Part shown: positions 44,865 to 55,679 of the stretch, piece after piece | How positions within the stretch are numbered: position 1 is the stretch's first letter | Layout: each line of letters starts with the position of its first letter | NCBI GenBank assembly: GCA_963832945.1 | Contig: CAWHVV010000004.1 | Location: 1 to 64,000 of the forward strand | DNA from: JAFEDN01 sp963832945 | Lineage (GTDB): Bacteria > Pseudomonadota > Gammaproteobacteria > Coxiellales > Coxiellaceae | Direction of reading: 5' to 3' | Length of the DNA: 64,000 bases | Notes under the pieces: model-generated | Database searches by the model: none | The model's input: only the letters and a program-made list of their open reading frames with translations | Told to the model about the DNA's origin: nothing | Translations under genes and position numbers: made by a program

Positions 44865-45128
44865 ATGGATAGAAACTACGGACATGGTAAAAAAAATCTG
44901 AGTTTTAATTTTTATTTGCTGACATTACTGGCTTTTTTCTTTCATCAAATTTTTGAATTGACCGATAGGCAATACCAGGCCTGTCGAAAGAAATTTGGAA
45001 GCAAAAGACATTTGTGGGAAAAGCTTCGTGCCTACATTGAGATTTTGATTTTTGATACCTGGGAAAGGCTGCTAGATTTTGCTGTATCGCCGAAAGAGGG
45101 ATTGGTGACCTGGGCTAACGCGCCATGA
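44865..45128 (+). pseudogene. DDE transposase C-terminal fragment
   Basis: The 87 codons read FYLLTLLAFFFHQIFELTDR, YQACRKKFGSKRHLWEKLRA, LIFDTWERLLDF. I recognise this as the C-terminal end of a DDE transposase in which NFGHG.KNL.MNFYLLTLLAFFFHQI follows the catalytic core. The group II intron remnant interrupts it directly upstream, so the intron had inserted in this transposase gene. The 220 bases after it hold no gene. Confidence 0.6.
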
Positions 45129-45349
45129 GAAAACAGAAAATAAATACGGTTGCTCCTGAAAAGCTCATCTATTGATCAGTTTGGATATCGTCTGCCTGAA
45201 TGATTTAAAAATCGATTTAAAGTGCAAAAAATAAGGCTTTTATTTGAATAATGATCGAAAAAAACAATAAAGAAAAGGTAGTCATCTGTACTTTTCGACA
45301 AATGAGAAGATTTTATTGGTTAAATAATGTTCGCCGGGAATTGCTGGCC

Positions 45350-46456
45350 TTATCCAGCTAGAACTGCTTTGAACATAGGGTCTAATATAGAATATTTTCC
45401 TGATTTGTTTTTGAAAATATAATCTTTTTTTTCCAGAAATTTTAAAGCTTGAGTAATGGTCGCTCCAGGCATACCTGAAATCATTTCAAATTCGCTACTC
45501 CTTGGGGCATCCGTTCCATTGGATCGGGCTAATGCAATAAGTAGCTTTTTTTGACTCTGGCTTAATAAATCTAATTCTATGGCTACTTGAGAACGTTCCT
45601 CAACCATATAGTCTTGCCAAATTTCTTTCACCTTTTCATCGGTAATTTCTTTTTGTGACCATAACCTTGAACAGAGTAAATTAAGGTAGTAAGGATGGCG
45701 TTCGGTACACATGAAAATATTTTCTATTGTTTTTGTGTCCAGTGTTTTCCTTAGGGTTTTTTGAGCGACTTCTTGCAGGTACAATTCATATTCATTTTCA
45801 CTGATTCGATCTAAAGTCATTCGGTCACACAATTTATAAAAGGGTCTGTTTCGATCATTAAACATTTGATATAACAAATGACGATTACTGCCTGAAAATA
45901 TAAATGAGAGATGATGGGATCGCTGGGCAACTTGGCGTATCACGCTTTCAATAGATTGATTTTTAGAAATCTCATATACACGCTGAAATTCATCAAAAAA
46001 TAACACCAACTTCTGATTATATTTCATCGCTAGTTTTTCAATGCGTTCTAAAATTTTTAAAATATTGGCGGCAGGGTCAGCGGATTTCTGGTTGATTTCA
46101 ATGGATAACCCTAATGTATCCAAACTTAATTTAATACTTAATCCGGCGAATAGATCCGTAGCAATTTTTAATGCTTTCTTAGGTCCTTTTTCAATTGCAC
46201 TGATTAAATGGCCAGCTCCTTTTGAAATAATTTTTTCGACATCATTTTCATTAATAGCTGATAAGAAATCGAGAGTGACATGTATTAATTTAACCTGAGC
46301 AATAGCATTTACAGCTAAGCTGGTTTTTCCATATCGGCGTGGGGATACGATCAAGGAAGGCCTTGATTCCAGCAAGTTATTTTTTAAAATCTGTAACTCT
46401 GTTTTTCTATTACAAAAAGCCTTGCCAAGCGCTAGAGAAAGTGGAAAGTAGTCCAT
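45350..46456 (-). CDS. AAA ATPase (archaeal-type ATPase family)
   Basis: A 368-residue P-loop ATPase. Walker A is SPRRYGKTSL (about residues 38-47), Walker B LVLFFDEFQRV (about 148-158), and sensor residues follow in SFIFSGSNRHL. The C-terminal 100 residues form a winged-helix domain (GATITQALKFLEKKDYIFKN). This is the type often called archaeal ATPase/AAA_34, sometimes associated with mobile or defence loci. The gene is intact in the midst of decayed elements. The substrate or partner is not evident. Confidence 0.8.
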   Translation of the reverse strand: MDYFPLSLALGKAFCNRKTELQILKNNLLESRPSLIVSPRRYGKTSLAVNAIAQVKLIHVTLDFLSAINENDVEKIISKGAGHLISAIEKGPKKALKIATDLFAGLSIKLSLDTLGLSIEINQKSADPAANILKILERIEKLAMKYNQKLVLFFDEFQRVYEISKNQSIESVIRQVAQRSHHLSFIFSGSNRHLLYQMFNDRNRPFYKLCDRMTLDRISENEYELYLQEVAQKTLRKTLDTKTIENIFMCTERHPYYLNLLCSRLWSQKEITDEKVKEIWQDYMVEERSQVAIELDLLSQSQKKLLIALARSNGTDAPRSSEFEMISGMPGATITQALKFLEKKDYIFKNKSGKYSILDPMFKAVLAG

Positions 46457-46550
46457 AAGAGCTCCATGAGTTATAATTTATGCGTCATATTTTATGACAT
46501 AATTTTTCCATCTGTCAATACTAAAGTAGAATAATTGGCTTTTCTTGCTG

Positions 46551-46579
46551 GCGTGAGTTTATCACGATGGTTTGCATAA
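46551..46579 (+). repeat. 29-bp inverted repeat, left copy
   Basis: Exactly reverse complementary to 48166-48194. It lies 41 bases outside the left terminal repeat of the IS1634-like element. The bases between repeat and element are also partly conserved in inverted form. Confidence 0.75.
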
Positions 46580-46620
46580 CTGCCACTAACTCCATGTAAA
46601 TAAAGGAAAAACTAAGGCCC

Positions 46621-48124
46621 TTAATTGTATACAACAAAATATATTTCAATAATTATAGGAAAATAAACAAATAAGTGCTATAGTTTCTAACTGTATACAA
46701 CAAGGAAATGGCACTTTGGCAACAATTCAAGCCAGGAAAAGCGGCGGACATAAATATTGGTATATCGTTGAATCCAGGCGTATAAATGGTAAACCAAGAC
46801 CAATAGTATTGGCCTACCTTGGCAAGGCGGACGACATATTAAAACGGATGCGGGCTTTAACGGAAAATTTTCGTCTTAAATCCTATTCGCACGAGCTGTT
46901 GCTGCCATGCTCAACATGGCAAATCAATTAAACATTTGCGAAGTCATTAATCAGCATATTCATCCTACCAAAAAGCAAGTATCTGAAAAGCCGATGCGCA
47001 ATCATCTAACCGTAGGGGCCACACTTTTATTGGCGGCTATTGGTCGGGTTTGTATGCCCACAAGTATACGCGGTTAGTCAAATTGGGCTAAAACAACGAG
47101 TTTGGAATATTTGCTGCCCATAAGCTTAAATAAGCTGGATAGCCAGCATTTTTGGGACCTGATGGATGCAGTTCCAATTGTCGCGATTGAAAAGATAGAG
47201 GAACAATTATTAAAAAAAGTATTTGAACTTTATCACTTGAAAAGCGACAGTTTATTTTATGATACCACTAATTTTTTTACTTATATTAACACAATGAATG
47301 AGCGCTGCGTAATTGCAAAACGCGGCAAGAACAAGAAAAAGAGAACGGATTTACGACAAATCGGTTTAGCGGTTGTGGTGACACGTGAAGATAAAATACC
47401 GCTGTTTCACCTGACTTATGAAGGCAATATATCGGATGCCAACGTTTTCAAAGAAGTCATCGGCAAATTGAAAGCCAGAATAGACTATCTGAAATTAAAC
47501 AGTTCGGAGCATACGCTGGTATTTGATCGAGGCAACAATTCAAAGCAAAATATGGCTTTGGTGAAAGAGAGCCAATTTCACTATGTGGGCGCATTAACGC
47601 CGTATCAACATAAAGCACTGGTTGAAGAAGCTTTAGATTATTTTAATGCACTAAAAGAAGAGTCTTCAACCGTTATTTACATCAGTGTGGATTAAGAATT
47701 GTTATGACCGATCATCACGATTGGGAGAGCGAAAAAATTATTAAGACAATCCGAGATAGAGCACGCTTTCAAGAATTTAAAAAACCCATATCATCTGACC
47801 TTGAAACCACAATACCATTGGACTGATCAAAAAATAATTGTGCACTATTTTATTTGTATGTTGGGCTATTTATTGTCTGCGATTGCATGGCGTGAAGCAA
47901 AAACAAAAGTGGCATTTGGCGGATCGCTGGATACGCTACTAGATACACTGAATAATGTCCGACTGGCAACGTTGCTGGAAGAAACGAAGAATAAAGGCAG
48001 ACTCAAAGCAAACTATAAATTGGAGGATATGACAGATGAAGAACAGCGACTAATGAAGGCATTAAATATTGCAGATTTTCATGAGCAAAGACCCCGACTA
48101 GAAGGTCTTGTTGTATACAATTAA
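46621..48124 (+). mobile_element. IS1634-like element with 17-bp terminal inverted repeats
   Basis: Left end ttaattgtatacaacaa (46621-46637) and right end ttgttgtatacaattaa (48108-48124) are perfect inverted repeats. A third copy of the core tgtatacaacaa lies inside at 46691, shortly before the transposase start. No target duplication is visible outside the ends. Length 1,504 bases. Confidence 0.75.
46716..48124 (+). pseudogene. IS1634-family transposase, several frameshifts
   Basis: Pieces in different frames give one transposase: MATIQARKSGGHKYWYIVES (from 46716), LNICEVINQHIHP, LKSDSLFYDTTNFFTYIN (first Asp, about 47260), LVFDRGNNSKQNM (second Asp), and IIVHYFICMLGYLLSAI (after the catalytic Glu). 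There is a stop at 47076 and shifts near 46905, 47695 and 47795. No active protein can be produced. Confidence 0.8.
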
Positions 48125-48165
48125 TAACCTGAATTTTTCATTTATTTACAATTGCTTAGTGCCTA

Positions 48166-48194
48166 TTATGCAAACCATCGTGATAAACTCACGC
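48166..48194 (+). repeat. 29-bp inverted repeat, right copy
   Basis: Exact reverse complement of 46551-46579, 41 bases outside the right terminal repeat of the IS1634-like element; the two copies are symmetrical about the element. Confidence 0.75.
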
Positions 48195-48197
48195 TAG

Positions 48198-48320
48198 GTT
48201 CTTGTTATGAGTATGGAAAAGGTATAAATGTGAATGTACAAGAGGCATTAAAGTGGTATCGTCGAGCTGCCGCGCAAGGATATGAGCTAGCAAGAAACCA
48301 GCAGACAAAATTACAAGGTT
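48198..48320 (+). pseudogene. Sel1-like repeat fragment
   Basis: The frame gives LGSCYEYGKGINVNVQEALK followed by WYRRAAAQGYELAR, one complete Sel1 repeat (G...YE.G.G...N...A..WY..AA.QG). Nothing before or after belongs to a longer repeat protein; the IS1634-like element and its flanking repeat cut it on the left and a toxin remnant on the right. Sel1 proteins are scaffolds and frequent host-interaction factors in Legionellales. Confidence 0.6.
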
Positions 48321-48380
48321 CTGGGCCACGTCCAGTTTTCAAACCATCATCACTGGTGTTAAACCGCTCCTCTTTTCAAA

Positions 48381-48652
48381 ATGAGTGGTCACGGTATCGT
48401 TCTGCGAAAAATAATACACCGAGTTGCAGTTGTATTTTACAATAAAGATTTCCTCTTGCTTAAACGAAGTGCACGAAGTGGAATGCCCAGACAGCAGAGT
48501 AACTGTCTGGTGCGCTACGATAATGAGGCTGGCAAAGGCGACCATAAACATATTGAAGATCGCGAACAGGCTTATCAATTTGTGGATACGATACGTTGTT
48601 AAAAGATTTTCAACGGGACATCCGCCGCTGCCAAAAAAAATGGGAGAAATGA
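48381..48652 (+). pseudogene. TumE-family toxin (DUF6516), frameshifted
   Basis: The frame contains CLVRYDNEAGKGDHKHIEDR, the signature of TumE-type toxins (DUF6516). A stop follows at 48602 after QFVDTIRC; one base shift recovers LLKDFQRDIRRCQKKWEK and a stop at 48652 that overlaps the antitoxin start, the normal toxin-antitoxin arrangement. The N-terminal third does not align well with the family. The toxin is therefore probably inactive while its partner gene remains intact. Confidence 0.65.
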
Positions 48653-49065
48653 TGATGAAAAAAAGAAAATTAACCGTTAAAGTGAGTTCTTTTGATGAAG
48701 CACTCGCCTCATTTAAAAAGGTTAGGGAAAAAGCGGAAGCCGGTGAGAAATTGCCGGAGCCTATAGACCTTGTGGGCTTTGAAAATGCTTCATTATTAAT
48801 GAAAACATTGACACCCCGGCGACTGGAATACGCTATCGGAGCCAGCAGCGTGCGTGCATTAGCGAAAGAATTAGAGAGAGATTACAGCAATGTTCACCAG
48901 GATATTAAAATATTAAATCAGGCTGGTTTATTATTGCAGGATAAAAAAGGTCATTATTCTATGCCCTGGGATAAAATTATTACCAAGATTCCTATGACAG
49001 AATGGATTCCTCCGCAACGATTTGCATCTAAAGCGCATTCTGTTTCTCATTCTCACATTTTTTAA
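48649..49065 (+). CDS. DNA-binding antitoxin (HVO_A0114-like), partner of TumE
   Basis: A 138-residue protein with a winged-helix domain: MKTLTPRRLEYAIGASSVRA then LAKELERDYSNVHQDIKILN. This arrangement is known from the HVO_A0114-type DNA-binding proteins encoded next to DUF6516 toxins. The start is one of three consecutive ATG codons (48649, 48652, 48655) after GGGAGA and overlaps the toxin stop. The tail is His/Ser-rich. It would neutralise the toxin and repress the operon. The 280 bases after it contain no gene I recognise. Confidence 0.7.
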   Translation: MMMKKRKLTVKVSSFDEALASFKKVREKAEAGEKLPEPIDLVGFENASLLMKTLTPRRLEYAIGASSVRALAKELERDYSNVHQDIKILNQAGLLLQDKKGHYSMPWDKIITKIPMTEWIPPQRFASKAHSVSHSHIF

Positions 49066-49345
49066 TAAATATTGTGGAATCTTGATGTGGATAATGATCG
49101 TTAATCAATTGTGAGTTTCAATAGCAAAAGCGTATCAAAATTTCTATTAGCCCAGAACGAATTATGTTTAAATGGTTGAATCGGTAAAGATACATTACCG
49201 ACTATTCTGAAAGTACAAACACGTGAAGGACATAGTCTTGAGCCCATTGCCTTAATAGGGCACGATGTGGTTCTAAATGGGGGGAGGCGTAAGCGATTAC
49301 GTCTCTCTACCAGATCAATGTTTTTAAAATAAAAAGGAGTATTTT

Positions 49346-52300
49346 ATGCATGGACAGCAGGAACTCAAATATGAATCCAAAGAAATGAGTAAACCCAAAG
49401 AACCAATCGTCCTATTAGTGGTGGCTAATAAAGGAGGTGTCGGTAAAACCACTTCCACCCATAATTTAGGTTTTTTATTAGCAAACAAACATAAAATAAA
49501 TGTTTTAATGGTTGATGCAGATGCTCAATGTAATTTAAGCGCAGTATGCATGCGTAAATATTTTTTAGAAGCTGACGAAAAGGATGGAATACAAGAAAAA
49601 GATACGGAATGGGATAATTATACTGATGAGATAAAAGCAGATTTACGAATCAGCAGACAAAGTGAAAAATTCTATGCCGATGATCACTGGTTTGTTCCTC
49701 CTTTTATTACTGAAGATGAGGAAAAGAAAAGTATTAGACAGGCGAAAAAAGAAGCTGCAGAAGCTAACAATATGTTTAGGATATTAGATCTGCGTGAAGG
49801 TAAACAACCAAATGAAATTAAAGATTTTATTGAAAAAATAGAACCTATTGATTTGACCAAATATTTCGAAGATTCTTGGGAAGGAGGAAAATTTTTATTA
49901 CTACCCGGCTCCATGGATATCGGCCAACTCGATAAACGTTTAATGGAAGCAACAACCTCTAGTATACCGGTTGCCCGCGATACATTTTTTAGACCGACCC
50001 AATTAATCAGGGAAGTGGCCAAGCTTAAACAAATCGATATAGTTCTGGTAGATGTTAACCCTGGTAATAATCTCTTAAATCAGGCTTTATGGTCCGGAAG
50101 CGATTACTTTATGATCCCTACTGAACCATCCATGTATTCGGCACAATCCGTAGGAAGTATTGCTCGGGCGATCGTATCATGGGCGCGTCAGTCAAGGGAA
50201 ATTTGGCAGGGTAGTTTATATGCCAAAAACCCTATTAAATACCCTGAATTTTTGGGTGTTTATGTACAAAAGGTGCCCTATACCCCTAAAAAAGAAAAAC
50301 GAGACACATGCCGGCGAAGCGACCTGGATAAAAAAAATTAGTTCAATGCTGGAAGAAGTATTATTACCACATTTGGGACAAATTACTGGCGTGATCAATC
50401 AACCTTTGGATTCTTATAAAAAATTAGGGATTATCTCCAAGTTTGATCGTGCACTATCTGTCGCTAATACTGATGGTTATCCCGTCAGCGCATATCCATA
50501 CTATTATGATGAACATCAATCAAAATTACAAAAAACCAACTGCATACGTTATGAAGATGAGTTTTTGATTTTAATTGATTCCTTATTAGGAGGGAATTTA
50601 CTCAAGTCACCAGAAATATTGCGCCAAGAAATTCGAAGTTATTTTCAATTAGCACCACTTCAGTTTGAAAAAAATTATCGGTATTTACGTCAGCAACTTC
50701 GCCGCAGTTATCGAGACTTACCTTATGAATCGAAATTAACTTCTCTGGAAGAAGATATAGTTTGTGGACTGCTTTATGACTATAGCGCTGATGATATCGA
50801 GAAAGTGCTTTTTTCGTTACGGGGTTTAAAGGATTATCAACAAGAATCCGAATTTTCCTTTATCGCCTATCCAGCTATTTCTCTAGATCAACTAAAAATA
50901 CTTCTGGAAGGGAAATATTTAACGGCCATTTCCAAGTGGAATGAAATTCCCAACAAAATGATTTTTGTATTTTACCACTTAAATAAATGGCATTCAGTGC
51001 GCGTTAATCTTAAATATTATGACAAAGAAGCCAAATACTCTATTTTAATAAAATCACCTATCGAAATATTAAAACAAGCCAATCAAGTTGCCGATTCAAT
51101 TAAGAACTTCATTTGTGATGTACTTAAAAAAACTGGTTATCAAGAAGGCTCACTGATTTCGGAAGATGAAGAATATAGGGAATTGAATTTTATTACTAGC
51201 GATTTAAACCAACTGGGAAAATTTAGATGCTCAGGAGTAGTGGCATTAGGTAATGTAATTGATTTTGTTAATTTTGAAAATAGCGAAACTGATAATTCTG
51301 ATTTTATAAAAGATAATTTATTTTCAATTACTCACGATGATGCTGAAGAAGAAACCGAAACCATTCAGCGACTGCAAGTTAAAGCCAGAGAAATATGCCA
51401 AAAACATCTAAATAACACTATTCAATGGCTTAAAGACAATCAAAAAAATATCACAGCGCAACAAGAAATCCAATTATTGCAGGAGTTATCTGAAAATTAT
51501 ATACAAGTTTTTGAAACAGCATTACCAGAAAAAGAGAGTGATATCAATAAAATCTATCGTTGTTTAGATAGAGCTTATCGCTTTATTCCTGACAGTCTGC
51601 CTAGTAAATACCAATTGATATGTTTATTAATTTTGTTAGGAGAATTGTATTCATTAGTTCGAAAATATAAAACATTTACACAATATAATCAACTGATCGA
51701 GAAGCGTGATGAAATTTTTTCATTATTGAATGTCGATCAATTGTTTAAAAGCTTCGGACCATTTATTAAATGGTTTGATTCGACGCAATTACAGAGCGCC
51801 ATAATTCGGCTGGGCCGAATAGTTGGCCGCTATAAAAGTAAGAATGAATATGGGCAGGTCATTGAATGGCAAGAGCGCGAGCTTGCCCTCAATAGTGATG
51901 AAGGATTTGATGCATTAAAATTAACAAGAAATCAAGTGGTTGAGATCTTATTAGCAAAAAGCAAGGATCGAACGGTGCGCGAGAGTATTTTAATTGATGA
52001 GTTATTAGGAAGTTTACATTACTTTCGTACTACACCCTCTTATCTTAAAGGCGAGGATCCATTACGATATTTACAATCAGAAATTCAGGAAAAAGTTAAC
52101 AAATACTATCAAGAATTTAGTTCCATTAAACAGCTGGAATCAAAAAACTATGAAAATATAAGAAAGTTGATGCATGAAAAAAATCATACCTTTGATGGAA
52201 TTACAGAACCTTCGGATAAAAACATATTGGATGCAATTAATAGCAATCAATTTTCGGAAGAATTTAAGCAATTCACCGAAACGGCCCTTGCTATTGCGCA

Positions 52301-53747
52301 AAATAAGCAGAATTTAATCACAAATTTAATATGTGATCCGGAAATTTATGAAAAATACATTGCTTGTTATCGAATACCAAAAGGTTTATGGTTACGCCTG
52401 CCCAGTCTAAAAGTGATAGCCGAATCCGAAAAAATTAGTTTACGTATATGGGGTAGCTCTACTCAATCAATTGGAGATTTCCAGGAAATAAAAATTCATC
52501 AACAATTTCCAGAAAAAATAATTCTACCGGTTAGAATTATCGATATTCTTCCTAAAAAAGGACATTTTAATTTTCTAGTATCTTCTCATTCTGGTTTAGA
52601 TGTTTCTGTTAGAAAAAATAAAATAAGTTCTGAGGATACGATCAATGTTCATATCTCTTATAACGGTCGAGGCGTTCCAGTATTTTGGGAAGAATCACCC
52701 ATTAGCGCCCTGGGTGGTAGTTGTGGGTTTAGAGCTCTGGGAGTCACTCGTGCAAAAGTAGTTGAAATCCTGGAATCAAAAGTCAATGATCCTGAAATTC
52801 GCGAACAAATATTATGTGGAGAATTATTAACAAGTTTAGAATATCACTATACTAATTTAATGAATGCTGATGCAATTGAAAACCCTCCAACTCATTTTAT
52901 GGAACATAAAATGCAGGAACAGGTGAGAGAATTATGTGAAAAGATTCAATCATTCAAAACAAAAATGGAAGAAGATTGTAACAAAATCCGTTCTAAATTA
53001 GATGAACTGAAAAAAGTCCTACCCTTAACTCCAGGCGTGCAGCGTACCGATGAAATCATTATCCGTTACGCGGGAGCTACAACGTTGCCACCCGAATGCA
53101 AACTATTAGCTCGTCAACTTCTAACTGATCAAAAAGAATATCAAACTAATTACAACCTTTTAAAAAATAATCAAGAAATTTATTTAGCCTATATTAGAAG
53201 CTATCTTCATGAATCCGGCTTATGGATTGGTAAACAAACGATGCAGATAGTCGCTCAATCTGAAAGAATTCGCATCCATATCTGGGGGAAAAGTTCACGA
53301 ATGATAGATAATTTTTGTGAAATCCAATTAGAACCCAATAATCTACCAGAAATAAAAGAGCCCAGAGAAGAACTAAACGTATTATTGAGAAGAGGCCATT
53401 TTAATTTCTTAATGCAACATAATATGCCAGTTATAACTCATATTTCGGATGAGGATCAGGTATTCAGGCTATCCTTATTAACTGCAGAACAAGATCACTT
53501 ATTTAGGCTCATCCAAAAAGGGAGGCAGCATAGTAGCACAGATAAAGAATACGAAAAAATATTAAACCTAATACAAAATTTAGAAGCACAGATGCAAAAA
53601 TCATCACCTAAAGAAAATATTTTGATAGGCCAGAAACGAGCTATAGACTCCTTGATTACACAAAATATATGTACTTCCACTTCCAGTAACAAGAAGGCTA
53701 AATCTACTCCAATTTCAGGACCTTTTTATGTTCAGCTAAACCCTTAA
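49346..53747 (+). pseudogene. ParA-like ATPase fused to tandem OTU-like protease domains, one frameshift
   Basis: Frame 1 (49346-50341) is a ParA/MinD ATPase: KGGVGKTTSTHNLG Walker A (residues about 30-43), MVDADAQCNLS, and VLVDVNPGNN. It breaks at A-runs (50288-50299); frame 2 continues NETHAGEATWIKKISSMLEE and runs to 53747, about 1,467 residues in total. The second part has two copies of one domain. Copy 2: GGSCGFRALGVTR (Cys codon 52722), LWIGKQTMQIVAQSERIRIHIW and RRGHFNFL. Copy 1: NSDEGFDALKLTR (Glu codon 51900 in place of Cys), LWLRLPSLKVIAESEKISLRIW, KKGHFNFL. The pattern is that of OTU cysteine proteases (deubiquitinases). With correction it would be a large effector with one pseudo-OTU and one active-looking OTU. 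Confidence 0.65.
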
Positions 53748-53943
53748 TTTAACATCTGGTGTTTATCAATATTTTTTAGGCCATGCTTTTCGCAAATCGA
53801 ATGTTTTGATGAAATTAAGGTAGGAAACCCAGCGCCAGGTGCGAAAGTGATCCTTGCCCACGACCGGCATGTAAAGTTGGGTGTAATCTGGGTGTAACTA
53901 TGCCAAGAAAATAATAGTTTCAATAGAAAGAGGCGTTGAGCAG

Positions 53944-54106
53944 GGCTATCGGATTAAAAGTTAGCCAATCATTCAGCATAGCCAGTTGTCTATAATCCGC
54001 TTCCACGGTATTCCCGGCCATCTGCCCATTCGCTACGAATAGCGGGTGACAGAGGGGGGTCTGGCCAGCTATACTGAATGATTGGTTAACTTTTAATCCG
54101 ATAGCC
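53944..54106. repeat. Long imperfect inverted repeat, about 42-bp arms
   Basis: The left arm 53944-53985 (ggctatcggattaaaag...) and the right arm 54061-54106 (...cttttaatccgatagcc) are reverse complements with a few mismatches and a short insertion; 75 bases separate them. It fills most of the 410-base non-coding gap 53748-54161. It could be a miniature transposable element or a transcription terminator pair. Confidence 0.6.
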
Positions 54107-54161
54107 GTGCCTGACCCTTGGGTTCCCTAATAGGTGATACAATTTGGATTTTAATTAATAG

Positions 54162-55563
54162 GTGGATAAATTGAAGAAAAAAAATAAACCTTTAAGTGAT
54201 TTAAGTACTTTAGAACTATTACCTATAGATTTAACTGTAAAAATAACCGATTTTCTGCCTTTCTATACGTTTATGTTGCTTTCTAAGAATTTTATTGATA
54301 ATCGTGAATACTGGGCACTACTCATCAGTCAAAAATTCCCTAAGTTTACTCATTTTGACCTGCTTTTCAATCAAGATAAAGAGAGGAAGATCCTTACTAG
54401 AACCTATTATCTATTGTCGTTCTTAACTAACCCACAATTTTACCAATTGGATGAAAAAGTTATCGAGAAAGTTAGCCGCGACTTAACTTCTTTTTTGATT
54501 GAATGTTCTCGTGAACTTATTAAAAATAATTTTCATGTTACTTGATGAGGCATATCAAGCTGAACCGGATTTTAAGACAGCTAACAACTTGGGGCATTTT
54601 TTTGTAGCACAATTTAAATGTGCTCATGCTTCAGATTTAAAAAAAGATCTTCGGAAATCGGCTATAAAATGGTACAGTATTGCGCTTGATTTGTATGAGC
54701 AAGACGAAAACAAAGAGAAATCTCGTCAGGCCCGCTTAAAATGGTGCGAAGCAAGAAATCTATTAAGCGGTTTATTGGATCCGGGAAGTCGTGAGCATTT
54801 CGATTTCCTAAATAAATATCGTGAATATGTTTCTATAATTTCGAATTGGGAACTATTTAGAAAGCAAGGTATTGTTACTGCTTCACTTGAGGAAGCGAAT
54901 GAACAATTGCTCCATGAAATGCGCGAAGCCAAATTTAAAACCGAAACCGATCTTGGAACAGTTAATGGGTTGGGACATTTTTTTGCAGAGCGATTTAAAG
55001 ATACCGATAATCGGGATTTAAAAGAAGCCTATCGGGAATCTGCTGTGCGATGGTACAATATGGCGCTTGATTTGTATGAGCAAGACGAAGATAGAGAAAA
55101 ATCTCACCCTGGTGGCCTAAAACAAATTGGCTTTAACGAAGCAAGAAGCGGATTGAGACCTTTACTTGTTCGGGGAACTCATGAGCATTTCGATTTCCTG
55201 CAAAAATATCATGAGTATGGTTTGATAGTTTCGGGTTGGGAACTATTTAGAGGGGAAGCTACTATTACTGCTTCTTTAGAGGAACTACACACACAATGGC
55301 TCAGTGAAATGCGCGAAGCTAAACTCGATAGTGCTGTTAAACGTAGATGTGCTCTTGGTTTGTTAAACATGTATTCAACGTATCCTGTATTTAGCTCATT
55401 ATTTCCCTTGTCTATTGCTTTAAATATACCCGCTCTAAAAAAAGAGTGCCAGTTGGTGGCGCATGGACGTATTCTTCAGACAGCATTCGGATTATGCAAC
55501 AGTCCTCCTCTTTCACGAGTTGAAGTATCGGAGGAAAGCAAATATACCTGCATAATATCGTAG
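54162..55563 (+). pseudogene. F-box protein with tandem repeats and CaaX end, one frameshift
   Basis: Frame 1 (GTG 54162 to 54545) carries an F-box near the N-terminus: LELLPIDLTVKITDFLPFYT followed by LLSKNF and YWALLISQKFP. It breaks in an A/T-rich run (54519-54540), and frame 2 continues to 55563, giving about 465 residues. The second part has two tandem repeats of about 125 residues (NLGHFFVAQFK...KWYSIALDLYEQDE... and GLGHFFAERFK...RWYNMALDLYEQDE...), TPR/Sel1-like helices, then the start of a third. The last four residues are CIIS, a eukaryotic prenylation (CaaX) motif. The order F-box, helical repeats, CaaX is like Legionella AnkB (F-box, ankyrin, CaaX). Expected role: membrane-anchored host ubiquitin ligase adaptor. 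Confidence 0.65.
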
Positions 55564-55598
55564 GTTGTAGGGGTCAGGCCTGAGCCATCTGTGAATGC

Positions 55599-55672
55599 AT
55601 TCCGGGCATCGCTCTGCCGAGCGCAGGATCAAAACAGGAAGCGGGTACCGCTGTACCCAGCGGGAGCCGCTG
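55599..55672 (-). repeat. Hairpin-array dispersed repeat, partial copy E
   Basis: A shorter, diverged copy on the minus strand. In the first hairpin the outer stem is agcgg/ccgct where copies A and D have agcaatt/aattgct; both pair. The inner gctg/cagc stem is kept as well. Hairpins three to five are missing; the copy ends against the OTU gene stop. Confidence 0.6.
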
Positions 55673-55679
55673 CCCCTTT

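Noticed and set aside
53748..54161. Searched for a CRISPR array or tRNA in the repeat-rich gap
   Set aside because: There is only one long inverted repeat; no regularly spaced direct repeats and no cloverleaf were found.
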